A stretch of 18,020 bases of DNA from Actinomycetota bacterium (GTDB lineage Bacteria; Actinomycetota; UBA4738): positions 1 through 18,020 of the forward strand of contig VAYC01000048.1 of the NCBI GenBank assembly GCA_005885025.1, read 5' to 3'. Position numbers and translations under genes: made by a program. Numbering within the stretch: position 1 is the first letter of the stretch; each line of letters begins with the position of its first letter. Below are positions 8,035-14,480 of the stretch, in pieces. The notes below the pieces were generated by a model. That model ran no database searches and was not told the origin of the DNA. It was given only the letters and a program-made list of their open reading frames with translations.

Positions 8035-8268
8035 TTACAGGTGCACCACCGGGCAGGTCAGGGTGCGGGTGATCCCGTCAACGGCCTGGATCTTGGCCAC
8101 CACGAGCTTTCCGAGCTCGTCCACGTTGCGGGCCTCGGCCCGAACGATCACGTCGTACGGGCCCGTGACGTCCTCGGCGCTGGTTACGCCCTTGATGGCC
8201 GCCACTTCCTTGGCCACCTGGGCTGCCTTCCCGACCTCGGTCTGGATGAGGATGTAGGCGTTGACCAC
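8035..8268 (-). CDS. Stand-alone Lrp/AsnC ligand-binding domain protein
   Basis: A 77-residue protein consisting only of the AsnC_trans_reg (RAM) effector domain, with the family pattern AYILIQTEVGKAAQVAKEV ... KGVTSAEDVTGPYDVIVRAEARN ... LTCPVVHL. The helix-turn-helix that precedes this domain in Lrp/AsnC regulators is absent and there is no room for it upstream, so it cannot bind DNA by itself. Such stand-alone domains form decameric rings that bind amino acids or act as partners for full-length regulators. The GTG at 8268 is preceded by GGGGGAGGG. It diverges from the 52-residue gene with 71 bp between the two starts. Role is inferred from the fold. Confidence 0.93.
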   Translation of the reverse strand: MVNAYILIQTEVGKAAQVAKEVAAIKGVTSAEDVTGPYDVIVRAEARNVDELGKLVVAKIQAVDGITRTLTCPVVHL

Positions 8269-8299
8269 GTTCCCTCCCCCTGGCTCGATGGTGGTCGGT

Positions 8300-8305
8300 A
8301 TCGTA
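8300..8305 (-). promoter_or_regulatory. -10 box for AsnC-domain gene
   Basis: On the minus strand TACGAT (8305..8300) matches TANNNT and lies 31 nt before the GTG at 8268, giving a short leader that includes the GGGGGAGGG ribosome site. No clear -35. Confidence 0.4.
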
Positions 8306-8327
8306 GCGACCTTTCGCCGCCGTCACA

Positions 8328-8333
8328 TATCCT
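8328..8333 (+). promoter_or_regulatory. -10 box of a leaderless promoter
   Basis: TATCCT sits exactly 6 nt before the GTG at 8340, the distance expected when transcription starts on the first base of the start codon. There is no Shine-Dalgarno in the gap. Confidence 0.5.
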
Positions 8334-8339
8334 GACTTG

Positions 8340-8498
8340 GTGCCGACACCGCGCAAACGCCGCAAGCCCGCCGACCCGCTGGAAGCCTACCGGCGGATCC
8401 GAAAGCCGATGCCCCCGCCCGAGCGAGTCATGCCCGACAAGCGAAAGAAGATGAGCGAACGGGACGCCGCACGCGACGCTCGCGAGGAGGCTCCCTGA
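8340..8498 (+). CDS. 52-residue basic hypothetical protein
   Basis: A short GTG-started frame encoding a strongly charged protein rich in Arg, Lys and Pro: an N-terminal basic stretch (PTPRKRRKPADPLEAYRRIR), a KPMPPPERVMPDKRKK middle and an Arg/Glu helix at the end. No hydrophobic segment and no cysteines. I do not recognise a family. Support comes from the -10 box 6 nt upstream, high third-position GC, and its fit in the gap before the phosphoribosyltransferase, 5 bp away. The composition suggests nucleic-acid or ribosome binding, but that is only a composition-based guess. Likely first gene of the transcript that continues to 9166 or beyond. Confidence 0.62.
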   Translation: MPTPRKRRKPADPLEAYRRIRKPMPPPERVMPDKRKKMSERDAARDAREEAP

Positions 8499-8503
8499 GA
8501 CGG

Positions 8504-9166
8504 ATGTTCTCCCTGGGCGGGGGCCCGATGTTCCGCGACCGTGAGGACGCGGGGGAGCAGCTGGCACGCCTGCTCTCGGACCTCCAGGGCGAGAACGTCG
8601 TGGTCCTGGGCATCCCCCGGGGAGGTGTAGAGGTGGCGGCCGTCGTGGCCCAGCGTCTCGGGACCCCACTCGATGTGGTCATCCCTCGGAAGGTCGGGGC
8701 GCCCGGCAACCCCGAACTCGGGCTCGGTGCGGTGGCCGAAGATGTCGAAGTCCTCGATGAGCGGCTGATCCGGGTGCTGGCGGTGAACGAGAAGTATCTC
8801 CGTGGTGAGATCGCCGCCCAGCAGGAGGAGATCGCGCGGCGCTCCAGCGCCTATCGAGGAGAGCAGCCGCCGGTGCCTCTGCAAGGAAAGGTGGTCGTGG
8901 TCGTCGACGACGGCGTGGCCACCGGCGGGACCGCCGTGGCTGCCCTACGGTGGGCGCGAGCCCGAGGCGCTGCGAAGGTCATCCTGGCCGTGCCGGTCGC
9001 TCCGGCGGACGCGGTGCGCCGCTTGGAGGAGGAAGCCGACGAGGTCAGAGTCCTGGCCATGCCCGAGCCGTTCTATGCGGTCGGGCAGTGGTACGACTCC
9101 TTCCCTCAGGTCTCCGATGACCGGGTCGTCGAGCTGCTGGCCGCATGGCGAGGCGCGTCGGAGTGA
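8504..9166 (+). CDS. Phosphoribosyltransferase family protein
   Basis: A 220-residue type I phosphoribosyltransferase-like protein. The PRPP-binding loop VVVVDDGVATGGT is at 131-143, and the N-terminal half shows the family's GIPRGGVEVAAVVAQRLGTPLDVVIPRKVGAPGNPELGLGA pattern (36-76, PPi-loop region included). This subgroup is common in actinobacteria, often beside stress or dienelactone hydrolase-like genes, and its substrate is not established; it should not be called a purine salvage enzyme on motif alone. An alternative start is the ATG at 8528 (MFRDREDAG), which matches the usual family N-terminus better; GAGGAG at 8484-8489 is rather far from 8504. The stop overlaps the next gene as TGATG. 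Confidence 0.88.
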   Translation: MFSLGGGPMFRDREDAGEQLARLLSDLQGENVVVLGIPRGGVEVAAVVAQRLGTPLDVVIPRKVGAPGNPELGLGAVAEDVEVLDERLIRVLAVNEKYLRGEIAAQQEEIARRSSAYRGEQPPVPLQGKVVVVVDDGVATGGTAVAALRWARARGAAKVILAVPVAPADAVRRLEEEADEVRVLAMPEPFYAVGQWYDSFPQVSDDRVVELLAAWRGASE

Positions 9167-9570
9167 TGCTGGTTCGATTCCTCCTTTCCTCCAGCCCGAC
9201 CCCCCCGCCCCTGCATCAGCCGGCAGGGCACGTGGCGGTCCCCGAGCTGGTGGTGGGGTCAGCCCTTGTCCTGATCGGGATCCGCTCGCTGGCGAGGTGG
9301 CTCCGCGTCGAGTTCGTCGCGGACTCCTGGCGTGAGCAGGTCCTGTACTCGCTCCATGTGTCCACGCGTGTGGGCCTTTGGTTCGCCTTCGCGGGGTTCT
9401 TCTTCGGGCTGGCTCTCGTGGATCAGCCTCGTCGCTTCACGTGGTACCTGCTCGTCCCGCTGGGCATGGCTGGCCTTCAGCTCGTGACCGCGGTGGCGCT
9501 CGGTGGGGGCTTGGCGGCAGCCCCCCGGGGGAAAGGTCCCGGCGGGGCCCCTCGCCGGCCCGTTCGATAG
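9166..9570 (+). CDS. Three-helix membrane protein, unknown
   Basis: A 134-residue integral membrane protein. After a proline-rich N-terminus come three hydrophobic spans: VPELVVGSALVLIGIRSLARWL, VGLWFAFAGFFFGLALV and WYLLVPLGMAGLQLVTAVALGG, then a basic Gly/Pro/Arg tail. I do not recognise the family. The frame is open from an ATG at 9145, but the ATG at 9166 (overlapping the previous TGA as TGATG) or the GTG at 9163 is more likely, since both would couple it to the phosphoribosyltransferase. It lies 79 bp before the membrane cupredoxin gene on the same strand, so a membrane partner role for that protein is conceivable but unproven. Confidence 0.7.
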   Translation: MLVRFLLSSSPTPPPLHQPAGHVAVPELVVGSALVLIGIRSLARWLRVEFVADSWREQVLYSLHVSTRVGLWFAFAGFFFGLALVDQPRRFTWYLLVPLGMAGLQLVTAVALGGGLAAAPRGKGPGGAPRRPVR

Positions 9571-9649
9571 CATGGTCGGGCCCTCCTCCGAGAGGGCGCC
9601 CCAATCACCGCGACAGCACGTCCGAACTCGAGCGAGGGGAAGCGCTTCC

Positions 9650-10489
9650 GTGTACCGATGGTGGGTGTTCGTCCATCTGATCGGCGTGTTCGGCTTCCTG
9701 GCGGCCCATGGCGTGTCGATGGGTGTTCTGTTCCGGCTGCGCAGGGAACGAGACCCCGCAAAGGTCAACGAGCTGCTCCAACTCTCGGCATCTTCAACCC
9801 GGGCCTTCTACCCCGCGCTCGGCATCCTGCTCCTGGCCGGGATCGTCGCCGGGTTCCTCGGCCACTGGTGGTCGCAGGCATGGATCTGGGCGGCCATCGG
9901 GATACTCCTGGTCGTCACGATGGCCATGTACGCGGTCGCGACGCCGTACTACCGGCGGATCCGCTTCGTGGCCCAAGCCATGGAGGGTGGGTCCCAGGCC
10001 GTGACGGGCCAGCAGTTCGACGAGATCCTGCGGAGCCCGCGGCCGAACTGGATCGCCGCGATCGGAGCGGTCGGCCTCCTGGCCATCCTGTACCTGATGA
10101 TGTTCAAGCCCACCTTCGGGATCTCCTCGACTACCCCGGCGATTTCCATCCCCGCCGGTACACCGGTGGTCGAAGTGTCCGCGAAGAACAGCCAGTTCGA
10201 CGCGAAGACGTTGCGGGCGCCGGCATCGGAAGCCTTCCGCATCGTGTTTCACAATGACGACCCGGGGATCCCGCACAACGTGGCCATCTACATGGACAGC
10301 TCGGCCAAGCAGGCGCTGTTCGTCGGGACGATCTTCAACGGTCCGAAGATCATGGACTACCGGGTCCCGGCCCTTCCGGCCGGCACGTACTTCTTTCGCT
10401 GCGACGTGCACCACAACATGACGGGAACGTTGGAGGTCGCCGCCGCGTCGTCTTCGAGCCCATCGTCCAGTTCGTCCCCGAGTAGCTGA
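9650..10489 (+). CDS. Membrane-anchored cupredoxin (DUF2269-like helices + blue copper domain)
   Basis: A 279-residue two-part protein. Residues 1-155 contain about four membrane helices (YRWWVFVHLIGVFGFLAAHG, AFYPALGILLLAGIVAGFLG, AWIWAAIGILLVVTMAMYAV, WIAAIGAVGLLAILYLMMF), resembling the DUF2269-like heads of some actinobacterial and chloroflexal proteins. Residues 165-263 form a cupredoxin with a complete type 1 copper set: His209 in IPHNVAIY, Cys251, His254 and Met257 in CDVHHNM (C-x2-H-x2-M spacing as in amicyanin and pseudoazurin). A Ser/Pro low-complexity tail (266-279) ends the chain. The copper domain should face outside, in electron transfer. The GTG at 9650 with GAGGGGA at 9634-9640 is chosen; the frame upstream to 9503 looks non-coding. 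The fused Rieske reductase starts 10 bp after its stop, so an operon is likely. Confidence 0.88.
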   Translation: MYRWWVFVHLIGVFGFLAAHGVSMGVLFRLRRERDPAKVNELLQLSASSTRAFYPALGILLLAGIVAGFLGHWWSQAWIWAAIGILLVVTMAMYAVATPYYRRIRFVAQAMEGGSQAVTGQQFDEILRSPRPNWIAAIGAVGLLAILYLMMFKPTFGISSTTPAISIPAGTPVVEVSAKNSQFDAKTLRAPASEAFRIVFHNDDPGIPHNVAIYMDSSAKQALFVGTIFNGPKIMDYRVPALPAGTYFFRCDVHHNMTGTLEVAAASSSSPSSSSSPSS

Positions 10490-10499
10490 GCGAGGCGCC

Positions 10500-12842
10500 A
10501 TGGGATACCGGACGATCGTGGTCGGTACCGACGGCTCGATCACCGCGACGACGGCCCGTGACGCGGCCATCCGCCTGGCCAAGCGCCTCCGGGCCCGGCT
10601 GGTCCTGGTGTGCGCGTGGGGACCGCCGCTCCTCACACGGCCCATGGCCGAGAGCCTCGTCGGTCACTCGCTGGAAGCTGCCACCCGGGTCGGTGTGGAA
10701 GCCGACGCCGAGATGGCCAAGCAGGATCCCGCGGACCTCCTCCTGGAAGTCGCCGAGCGGCGGCAGGCCGACCTGCTCCTGGTGGGGAACAAGGGGATGG
10801 GCGAGGCCAAGCGGTTCCGCCTGGGGAGCGTGCCGGACCGCATCGCCCACTTCGCCCCGTGCGATCTGCTGATCGTCGACACCGCCCGGTTCCAGACGGC
10901 CCAGGGCCGCTCGGACCGCTTGTACAAAGGGATCGTCGCCGGCACCGATGGTTCTCCGACGGCGGCCGAGGCCGCCCGAAAGGCCTTCGAGCTGGCCATG
11001 TTGGTCCGCGCCGAGGTCACGCTCGTGTACGTGGGGGACCCGATCGTGGGCGCCATCACGCTCGAGGAGACGGCGTCCGGGCGGCCGGAGGGCGTGACGG
11101 TCCACACTCAGATCACGGAGGGTGATCCCGCCGAGCAGCTCATCGGGGTGGCCGAAGCGCGAGGAGCCGACCTCATCGTGGTCGGCAACAAGGGGATCGC
11201 CGGGGCCCGCCGGTTCCTCCTCGGGTCGGTTCCCAACAAGGTCGCCCACTACGCGTCCACCGACGTCTTGATCGCCAAGACCGTCGATCGAACGGTCGAG
11301 GATCTCGCGCCGGGTCACGGCGGTGTGGTGGATGTGGAAGGCCGCAAGCTCGCCGTGTACCGAGATGAACGCGGGATGTTCCACGCGCTCTCGCCGAAGT
11401 GCACGCACATGGGTTGCACGGTCGATTGGAACGACGCCGAACGAACGTGGGACTGCCCGTGCCACGGATCGCGGTTCGACGTGGAGGGACAGGTCGTCCG
11501 GGGGCCAGCCGCCAAGCCGCTCGCGCTCCAGCCGCTGGGCAAGGGACTGGACGCGGAGCCCGGCAAGCGGGGGCGAGGGCGTGCCAAGAGGAAGGGGATG
11601 GATCGGTTCGTCATCGTGGGGGCGAGCCTTGCGGGCGGAACCGCGGCCGCGAAGCTGCGGCGGGAGGGTTTCGACGGCTCACTCGTCCTGATCGGCGCCG
11701 AGCCGAATCTTCCGTACGAGCGGCCGCCACTCTCGAAATCGTTCCTGCGAGGGGAGACGGCGTTCGAAGACGCCCTGGTCGAGCCCGAGACCTTCTACAA
11801 GGAAAACGAGATCGTGACCCGGCTCGCGACCCCCGCGACGTCGCTCGACCCGGCCCGGAAGGTCGTCCAACTGGCCGGGGGCGAGGACATTCCCTACAAC
11901 CGCCTGCTGGTGGCGACGGGGGCCCGGAACCGCCGCTTCCCGATCCCCGGGATCGATCTGGATGGAGTTCTCACGCTGCGGACGGTCGACGACGCGCTGC
12001 GGATCCGGTCGGAGATCGCTCCAGGCCGGCGGGCGGTGCTCGGCGGCATGGGGTTCATCGGCTCCGAAGTGGCCGCCTCGCTTCGCCAGCGCGGCGTCGA
12101 GGTGACGGTCATCGACGGGGCGGCGGTTCCTCTCCAACGCGTGCTCGGTGGCGAGGTGGGCCGGATCCTCGAGGAGCTCCATCGGGATCACGGGGTGCGG
12201 ATGTTCTTCAATGATCGCGTGGCCGCCCTCGAGGGCCCCGGCCGCGTGGAGCGGGTGGTGACCGCCAACGGGCAACGCCTCGACTGCGACTTCGCCGTAC
12301 TCGGCCTGGGGGTGGAACCGGTCATCGACTGGCTGGGGACGTCGGGCATCGAGTTCGACAACGGCGTGGCGGTGGACGAGCTCTGCCGGACGAACGTGGA
12401 GGGCGTCTTCGCCGCCGGCGACGTGGCCAATCACCTGCACCCCGTCTTCCGGCGGCGAGTTCGCGTGGAGCACTGGCAGAACGCCATCAAGCACGGGCGG
12501 GCCGCGGCGCTCAGCATGCTTGGCAAGGGTGAGCCGTACCGTGACGTGCACTGGTTCTGGTCCGATCAGTACGACCAGAACCTCCAGTACGCCGGCTTCC
12601 ACACCGAGTGGGACCAGCTCGCGGTCAGGGGAAGCCTGAAAGGCCGGGACTTCGTGGCTTTCTACCTGAAGGACGGGATCGTCCTGGCGGTGGTGGGCCT
12701 CAACCGCGGAGAGGACGTGCGGCTGGCGACGCCGCTGATGGAGGGTCGTGTCCCGGTGGATGCCGAACAGCTTGCCGACGAGAGCCGGGACATCGGCAGC
12801 CTCGCTTCAGTTACAGCCCGGGACCGCTCGCCCGCGGGGTAA
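10500..12842 (+). CDS. USP-USP-Rieske-FAD reductase fusion protein
   Basis: A single 780-residue frame joining four modules. USP domain 1 (about 1-130) and USP domain 2 (141-262) each carry the ATP-binding pattern G-x2-G-x9-G-S (Gly96/99/109-Ser110 and Gly229/232/242-Ser243). A Rieske domain (264-350) has CTHMGC (301-306) and CPCHGS (319... 324 region) with ligands Cys301, His303, Cys319, His322 plus the extra pair Cys306/Cys321 that forms a disulfide in high-potential bc1-type Rieske proteins. After a basic linker (354-366) comes a complete ferredoxin-reductase-type flavoprotein: FAD motif VIVGASLAGG (371-380), RPPLSK (408-413), NAD(P)H motif GGMGFIGSE (515-523), FAAGDVA (637-643), and a Reductase_C domain (from about 684). 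No signal peptide, so cytoplasmic. Expected chemistry is NAD(P)H to FAD to 2Fe-2S electron flow with adenine nucleotide sensing. An internal ATG at 11598 (Met367) could also start the reductase alone. Confidence 0.93.
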   Translation: MGYRTIVVGTDGSITATTARDAAIRLAKRLRARLVLVCAWGPPLLTRPMAESLVGHSLEAATRVGVEADAEMAKQDPADLLLEVAERRQADLLLVGNKGMGEAKRFRLGSVPDRIAHFAPCDLLIVDTARFQTAQGRSDRLYKGIVAGTDGSPTAAEAARKAFELAMLVRAEVTLVYVGDPIVGAITLEETASGRPEGVTVHTQITEGDPAEQLIGVAEARGADLIVVGNKGIAGARRFLLGSVPNKVAHYASTDVLIAKTVDRTVEDLAPGHGGVVDVEGRKLAVYRDERGMFHALSPKCTHMGCTVDWNDAERTWDCPCHGSRFDVEGQVVRGPAAKPLALQPLGKGLDAEPGKRGRGRAKRKGMDRFVIVGASLAGGTAAAKLRREGFDGSLVLIGAEPNLPYERPPLSKSFLRGETAFEDALVEPETFYKENEIVTRLATPATSLDPARKVVQLAGGEDIPYNRLLVATGARNRRFPIPGIDLDGVLTLRTVDDALRIRSEIAPGRRAVLGGMGFIGSEVAASLRQRGVEVTVIDGAAVPLQRVLGGEVGRILEELHRDHGVRMFFNDRVAALEGPGRVERVVTANGQRLDCDFAVLGLGVEPVIDWLGTSGIEFDNGVAVDELCRTNVEGVFAAGDVANHLHPVFRRRVRVEHWQNAIKHGRAAALSMLGKGEPYRDVHWFWSDQYDQNLQYAGFHTEWDQLAVRGSLKGRDFVAFYLKDGIVLAVVGLNRGEDVRLATPLMEGRVPVDAEQLADESRDIGSLASVTARDRSPAG

Positions 12843-12920
12843 GACCACAGCGCTGGACATCCGGGAGCCGGATACTCCACGATCTCGCACGCCGACGACC
12901 GAACGAGTACAGGGGGAAGG

Positions 12921-13157
12921 ATGAGCGAGCAGCAAGCCGGCCTCAGCTTCGAGCGTGACATCCGTCCGCTGTTCAGGGACAAGGACCGCCAGCGCATGGA
13001 GTGGGCGTTCGACCTGTGGCGATACGAGGATGTCAAGGAGAACGCGCCGGCGATCCTCCAGCGCCTCGAGGATGGCGACATGCCGTGTGACGAGAGCTGG
13101 CCGCCGGAACGGATCGAGCAATTCCGCTCCTGGATGCAGGGCGGCATGGCCGCCTAG
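12921..13157 (+). CDS. 78-residue conserved hypothetical protein
   Basis: A small soluble acidic protein with one clear ribosome site, AGGGGGAAGG, directly before the ATG. The sequence pattern FERDIRPLFRDKDRQRMEWA, FDLWRYEDVKENAPAILQRL, then DGDMPCDESWPPERIEQFRSW is one I associate with a small actinobacterial family of unknown function; the IRPLFR and MPCD..WP blocks recall helical cap segments in cytochrome-like proteins, but the CxxCH heme motif is missing, so no heme is claimed. It contains one cysteine (in MPCDE). It follows the fusion reductase by 78 bp and converges on the small membrane gene at 13171. Confidence 0.8.
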   Translation: MSEQQAGLSFERDIRPLFRDKDRQRMEWAFDLWRYEDVKENAPAILQRLEDGDMPCDESWPPERIEQFRSWMQGGMAA

Positions 13158-13170
13158 GCTCGCGCCCCCG

Positions 13171-13371
13171 CTAGGGCCGCCGTCGTGACGACCGGATGCC
13201 GTTGGCCAGGATGGCGGCTCCGATGGCGATCAACACCACCGGCCAGACGTAGCGTGCTCGCAACTCGAACACGTTCAGGGCCTCGAGCAGGAACACGATA
13301 CCCAGACCAACGAACACAAGACCGGCAATCGCCGCGGCGCGGTTGTACGACCGAGGATTGCTAGTCCGCAT
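13171..13371 (-). CDS. Small two-helix membrane protein (LiaI/DUF5668-like)
   Basis: A 66-residue protein with two hydrophobic spans, AAAIAGLVFVGLGIVFLLEAL and VWPVVLIAIGAAILANGI, separated by a short NVFELRARY loop and ended by a basic RSSRRRP tail. The pattern 'G-hairpin-long helix-W-P-hydrophobic-G' is that of the LiaI/LiaF N-terminal membrane region (DUF5668-like). Its ATG at 13371 lies 11 bp inside the end of the LiaF-like gene, so it is the third cistron of a tightly overlapping set with that gene and PspC. Envelope-stress role is inferred from company. Confidence 0.8.
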   Translation of the reverse strand: MRTSNPRSYNRAAAIAGLVFVGLGIVFLLEALNVFELRARYVWPVVLIAIGAAILANGIRSSRRRP

Positions 13372-14056
13372 CAGCGGTCACCTGACCGATGCCGACCGAG
13401 AGCCTGACAATGACGCACGCGACCTGTGAGCACCCTACCCTTCCTCCCGCCGGGGTCAGGTCGATGACGGCGTCGAATCCGGAGTCGTGTCTGCCCGCCA
13501 CGTTGACGTCGCCGACCCCTGCCCTGGCATTAACGGATCCAAACGCGCGCGGAAGGTGAACGACGAGTTGTCCGATGCCCACGTGCGCGTCGATCCTGTA
13601 ATAGCCCCTTGAGAAGGTCACATTGGTGAAGTCGAGCGTGAGCTGGCCGATGCCCAGCCGGTATTCGCGCTTCAGTTGGGCCACGGACGTCGGGCTGAAC
13701 GAGCGGTCGCCGATCCCTCCACGCAGGTTCGCGTCGAAGGAGCTTCCCAGCCCGAGCACGACCAACAGGACGACCCCCAGCGCGACGAGGCCGCCGTGGC
13801 CGCCGGTCCTGGACCCGATCACGAGCGCCACACCCACCACGATCAGCATGATCGACAGGACCACCCACACCGAGACGTCGAAGACGTCGAGCGTCCCGAG
13901 CAACCACAGGATGCCTCCCGCCAGCAGCACGACACCGAGCATCAGCCGGCCGGAAGGGATCTTGTGGCCAACCTCGGCGCCCGGAGGAGGCGGTGTGATC
14001 GGCTCCTGGCCTTCCTCCGAAGCCTGATGATCGGAGGGAGGAAGCTCCGAGCTCAT
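13361..14056 (-). CDS. LiaF-like membrane protein with cell-wall-stress domain
   Basis: A 231-residue protein: acidic Pro-rich N-terminus (1-32), three membrane helices (about 38-55, 62-80, 88-105) and a C-terminal beta-rich domain (110-231) like the LiaF / cell wall-active antibiotic response domain. The latter shows a regular returning motif: GIGD (114), GIGQ (135), GIGQ (160), GVGD (180) and GIGQ (222), as expected for a stacked beta-helix. Members regulate or sense envelope damage with LiaRS-like systems; no such two-component pair is adjacent. The frame is open far upstream (to 14470) but the real start is the ATG at 14056, overlapping the PspC stop as ATGA; upstream sequence in this frame is Arg/Pro-rich shadow of PspC. 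It carries two cysteines near 209 and 214. Confidence 0.87.
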   Translation of the reverse strand: MSSELPPSDHQASEEGQEPITPPPPGAEVGHKIPSGRLMLGVVLLAGGILWLLGTLDVFDVSVWVVLSIMLIVVGVALVIGSRTGGHGGLVALGVVLLVVLGLGSSFDANLRGGIGDRSFSPTSVAQLKREYRLGIGQLTLDFTNVTFSRGYYRIDAHVGIGQLVVHLPRAFGSVNARAGVGDVNVAGRHDSGFDAVIDLTPAGGRVGCSQVACVIVRLSVGIGQVTADAD

Positions 14057-14451
14057 CGACGGGTGCCCCACACGAGCACGGCGACACCGACCCCGATCAG
14101 GGTGACCGGGCCGATCACCTTGTCGAACCACGAGACGTACTGGTCGATCAACAGGATGGCGCCGAGGGCGACCAGCGCGGTCCCGACCAGCACCCGTCCC
14201 GCGGCTGCCGAACTGCGCGGAGTCATCCCCAGCTGTTCTCCGGGGGCTTCCTTGGGGATGACCAACCACGCCACCCCGTAGATCAGGAACCCCACGCCGC
14301 CCCCGATCGCCAGGACGACGAGGGCGACGCGAAGCAGGATCGGATCGACACCGAGATAGCGACCGAGGCCGCCGCACACACCGGCGATCACTCGGTCCTC
14401 CCGGCTTCGACGCAGCAGGCGCGGCAGCGCCGAGGGCGTGAGACCGGCCAT
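14053..14451 (-). CDS. PspC domain membrane protein
   Basis: A 132-residue protein opening with a PspC domain: LRRSREDRVIAGVCGGLGRY then LGVDPILLRVALVVLAIGGG and a second half-helix ending in AWLVIPKEAPGE. Two further helices follow (AGRVLVGTALVALGAILLI and VIGPVTLIGVGVAVLVWG). PspC-family proteins sit in the cytoplasmic membrane and act in phage-shock or envelope-stress signalling. The frame is open to 14499, but I choose the ATG at 14451 (or the GTG just before it, 14454) because a TATGGT -10 box at 14465..14460 would start the transcript at this point, making the gene leaderless. It is the first gene of a three-gene overlapping operon. Confidence 0.9.
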   Translation of the reverse strand: MAGLTPSALPRLLRRSREDRVIAGVCGGLGRYLGVDPILLRVALVVLAIGGGVGFLIYGVAWLVIPKEAPGEQLGMTPRSSAAAGRVLVGTALVALGAILLIDQYVSWFDKVIGPVTLIGVGVAVLVWGTRR

Positions 14452-14459
14452 CACGCCTG

Positions 14460-14465
14460 ACCATA
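14460..14465 (-). promoter_or_regulatory. -10 box of a leaderless promoter for the PspC operon
   Basis: Minus-strand TATGGT (14465..14460) is followed after 5 nt by GTG and after 8 nt by ATG. No Shine-Dalgarno is present, consistent with a leaderless message. Confidence 0.5.
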
Positions 14466-14480
14466 GCCAAGTGGTCATTG

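Noticed and set aside
10350..11465. Minus-strand open frame of about 370 codons opposite the fusion gene
   Set aside because: Antisense shadow rich in Arg, Gly and His; the plus strand encodes cofactor motifs throughout.
12843..12920. Search for a separate promoter or terminator between the fusion gene and the 78-residue gene
   Set aside because: Only a weak GATACT-like box is present and no hairpin with T-run, so neither a promoter nor a terminator is claimed.
14057..14470. 138-residue N-terminal extension of the LiaF-like frame
   Set aside because: Lies wholly over the PspC gene in another frame, with Arg/Pro-rich composition; the ATGA overlap at 14056 gives a better start.
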